A stretch of DNA of 64,000 bases from Pempheris klunzingeri (taxonomy: Eukaryota; Chordata; Actinopteri; Acropomatiformes; Pempheridae): positions 4,696,501-4,760,500 of the forward strand of contig NC_092020.1 of assembly GCF_042242105.1 (NCBI RefSeq). The letters are read 5' to 3'. Positions within the stretch are counted from its first letter, which is position 1; each line of letters opens with the position of its first letter. Position numbers and translations under genes: made by a program. The notes under the pieces are model-generated. The model was not told the DNA's origin, did no database searches, and was given only the letters and a program-made list of their open reading frames with translations. Shown here in pieces: positions 62,801 to 64,000 of this stretch.

Positions 62801-64000
62801 TCATTAACAGCCCGTGATGAAGGGGAATAAATGTCAGAATAATGGATGCACGTTCCTCAAAGTGATCACCATCTTATAATTTTATTGGCATAATGTCGGC
62901 CTTTTCTGTCACTTTGTCTGTGGCCACGAATCAATCAGATACAATGTGGCCCGCTGATCTGATAATCAACCACATGTCCACCCCGTATCACCACCAGACA
63001 AACATCACTGATGCAAGCAGCAGTCACTACAAGGTGCCATCCATGGGCGTGCAGAAGTATCTGCATGGTCAAAAATGTTGAATAAAAACATAGTTTGGAA
63101 CTTTGTTTGAGTGGTTTAATTTGACATTTCTGCACTTTATAAAAAGGCAGTTGTAGGCAAAAGTGGTGAGAAGTGGCGTCAACTTTGAAGGTAGAACTAG
63201 AGCACAAAATATGTTTTTCTTCTAATATTACACTTTGCACTAATTATCATTATTGTAATTATGGGGGCATTTTTTATTTAAAGACTCCTCCAATTTAACA
63301 TTTAGCACCTCCATAGATTCCAATAGATAAAAAAAAAAAAAGGCCACACCTGATGCAGCAGAGAGCAAATTATACTCACACGGTCGTTTGGTCAAGCTCA
63401 AGAAATGCTGAATCCTGCATTTCCCATACAGTAATTTGAAACTGTATTTTAATTTGACCCTGTCTACCAGTAAATACCCACATCTTTCAAACTCCTCATC
63501 AGCCAGTTTGTAATGCAGGTTTTCTGATATAAATATGTAATCCCTAGTCCTAATGACAGCAGCGGGAGTGCTTTCTCAGACTTGGTAAAGCTCAATAAGA
63601 CCTGATAAGAGCCGCAGAGGACTTACATCTGTTTTTACAGGCTGAGTGGTACTCCTGACTTATAAACTGATCTGGATGTGCAGAGCCGTCCTCTAATAAC
63701 TAGACCCTCTATATTGTAACAAGACTAAGATCAAGTGCATGTTACGCTTTTTTTGGATACCTTTTAATTATGACCGCTGATGCAAGGACACACGCACACT
63801 TGCACACAAACTGGGATTTATACACTTTAAAGTCCTTTAAACAACATTCAGAACATTAACATAGCAGCAAACAACTCTTTGCTGTATAAACATGGTGGAG
63901 TAGTGGCATCTTGAGCAGAGAATCAAGTAGCACTCCTTCTCTACGTGTTGTATTCTGAGCTTCTCCGTCCTTTCTTTTGGTAGCCACGACGGCCACGCGT
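62801..64000. other. upstream flank of arhgef9, nothing recognised
   Basis: AT-rich sequence with a short poly-A at about 63327-63341. No gene, repeat family or motif was recognised. The frames at 62893-63081 and 62935-63240 overlap on opposite strands and look like chance. Confidence 0.6.

Overview
The window is vertebrate nuclear DNA, almost certainly from a ray-finned fish and most likely a percomorph teleost. It has spliced genes with GT-AG introns, dense CA/GT microsatellites, fish-type interspersed repeats and vertebrate protein families close to their mammalian orthologues. No prokaryotic, viral or organellar gene was seen. All exon models below were built by eye from reading frames, splice signals and phase. 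Each coding total divides by three and gives a protein of near-family length, except that ar is short at its N-terminus.

Layout. 1-8998 holds no gene I can support and lies downstream of the androgen receptor gene. 8999-16700 (minus) is ar, the androgen receptor, in nine coding exons. 18243-25775 (minus) is moesin (msn), 14 exons. 26955-32824 (plus) is zc4h2, five exons. 33953-34622 (minus) is a two-exon gene that I do not recognise. 36730-38610 (plus) is asb12, three exons. 44133-62071 (minus) is arhgef9 (collybistin), ten exons. 62198-62293 (minus) is a 31-codon upstream ORF in the probable arhgef9 leader, predicted to be a membrane-spanning microprotein. The rest is flank or intron, with transposon remnants and simple repeats.

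The gene set ar, msn, zc4h2, asb12, arhgef9 is the one found in human Xq11-q12 (known synteny, recalled). It is compressed here to about 53 kb, and several human neighbours are missing. The genes do not form a pathway. They cover a nuclear steroid receptor, a membrane-actin linker, a zinc-finger protein of neural development, a cullin-5 adaptor, and a Cdc42 exchange factor that clusters gephyrin at inhibitory synapses.

Most notable observations: (1) the acceptor of ar exon 2, which encodes the first zinc finger, has a (TG)n tract of about 109 bases where a polypyrimidine tract would be, and a complementary (CA)18 lies just past its donor; (2) the hydrophobic 31-aa upstream ORF of arhgef9; (3) extra introns splitting the usual exon 4 of both ar and msn; (4) an ar N-terminal domain lacking the start seen in mammals; (5) two terminal-inverted-repeat elements with clean target duplications (TA and TTAA) and a perfect 38-bp inverted repeat; (6) the unrecognised gene with a tandem ETS-site promoter beside a consensus CTCF site.
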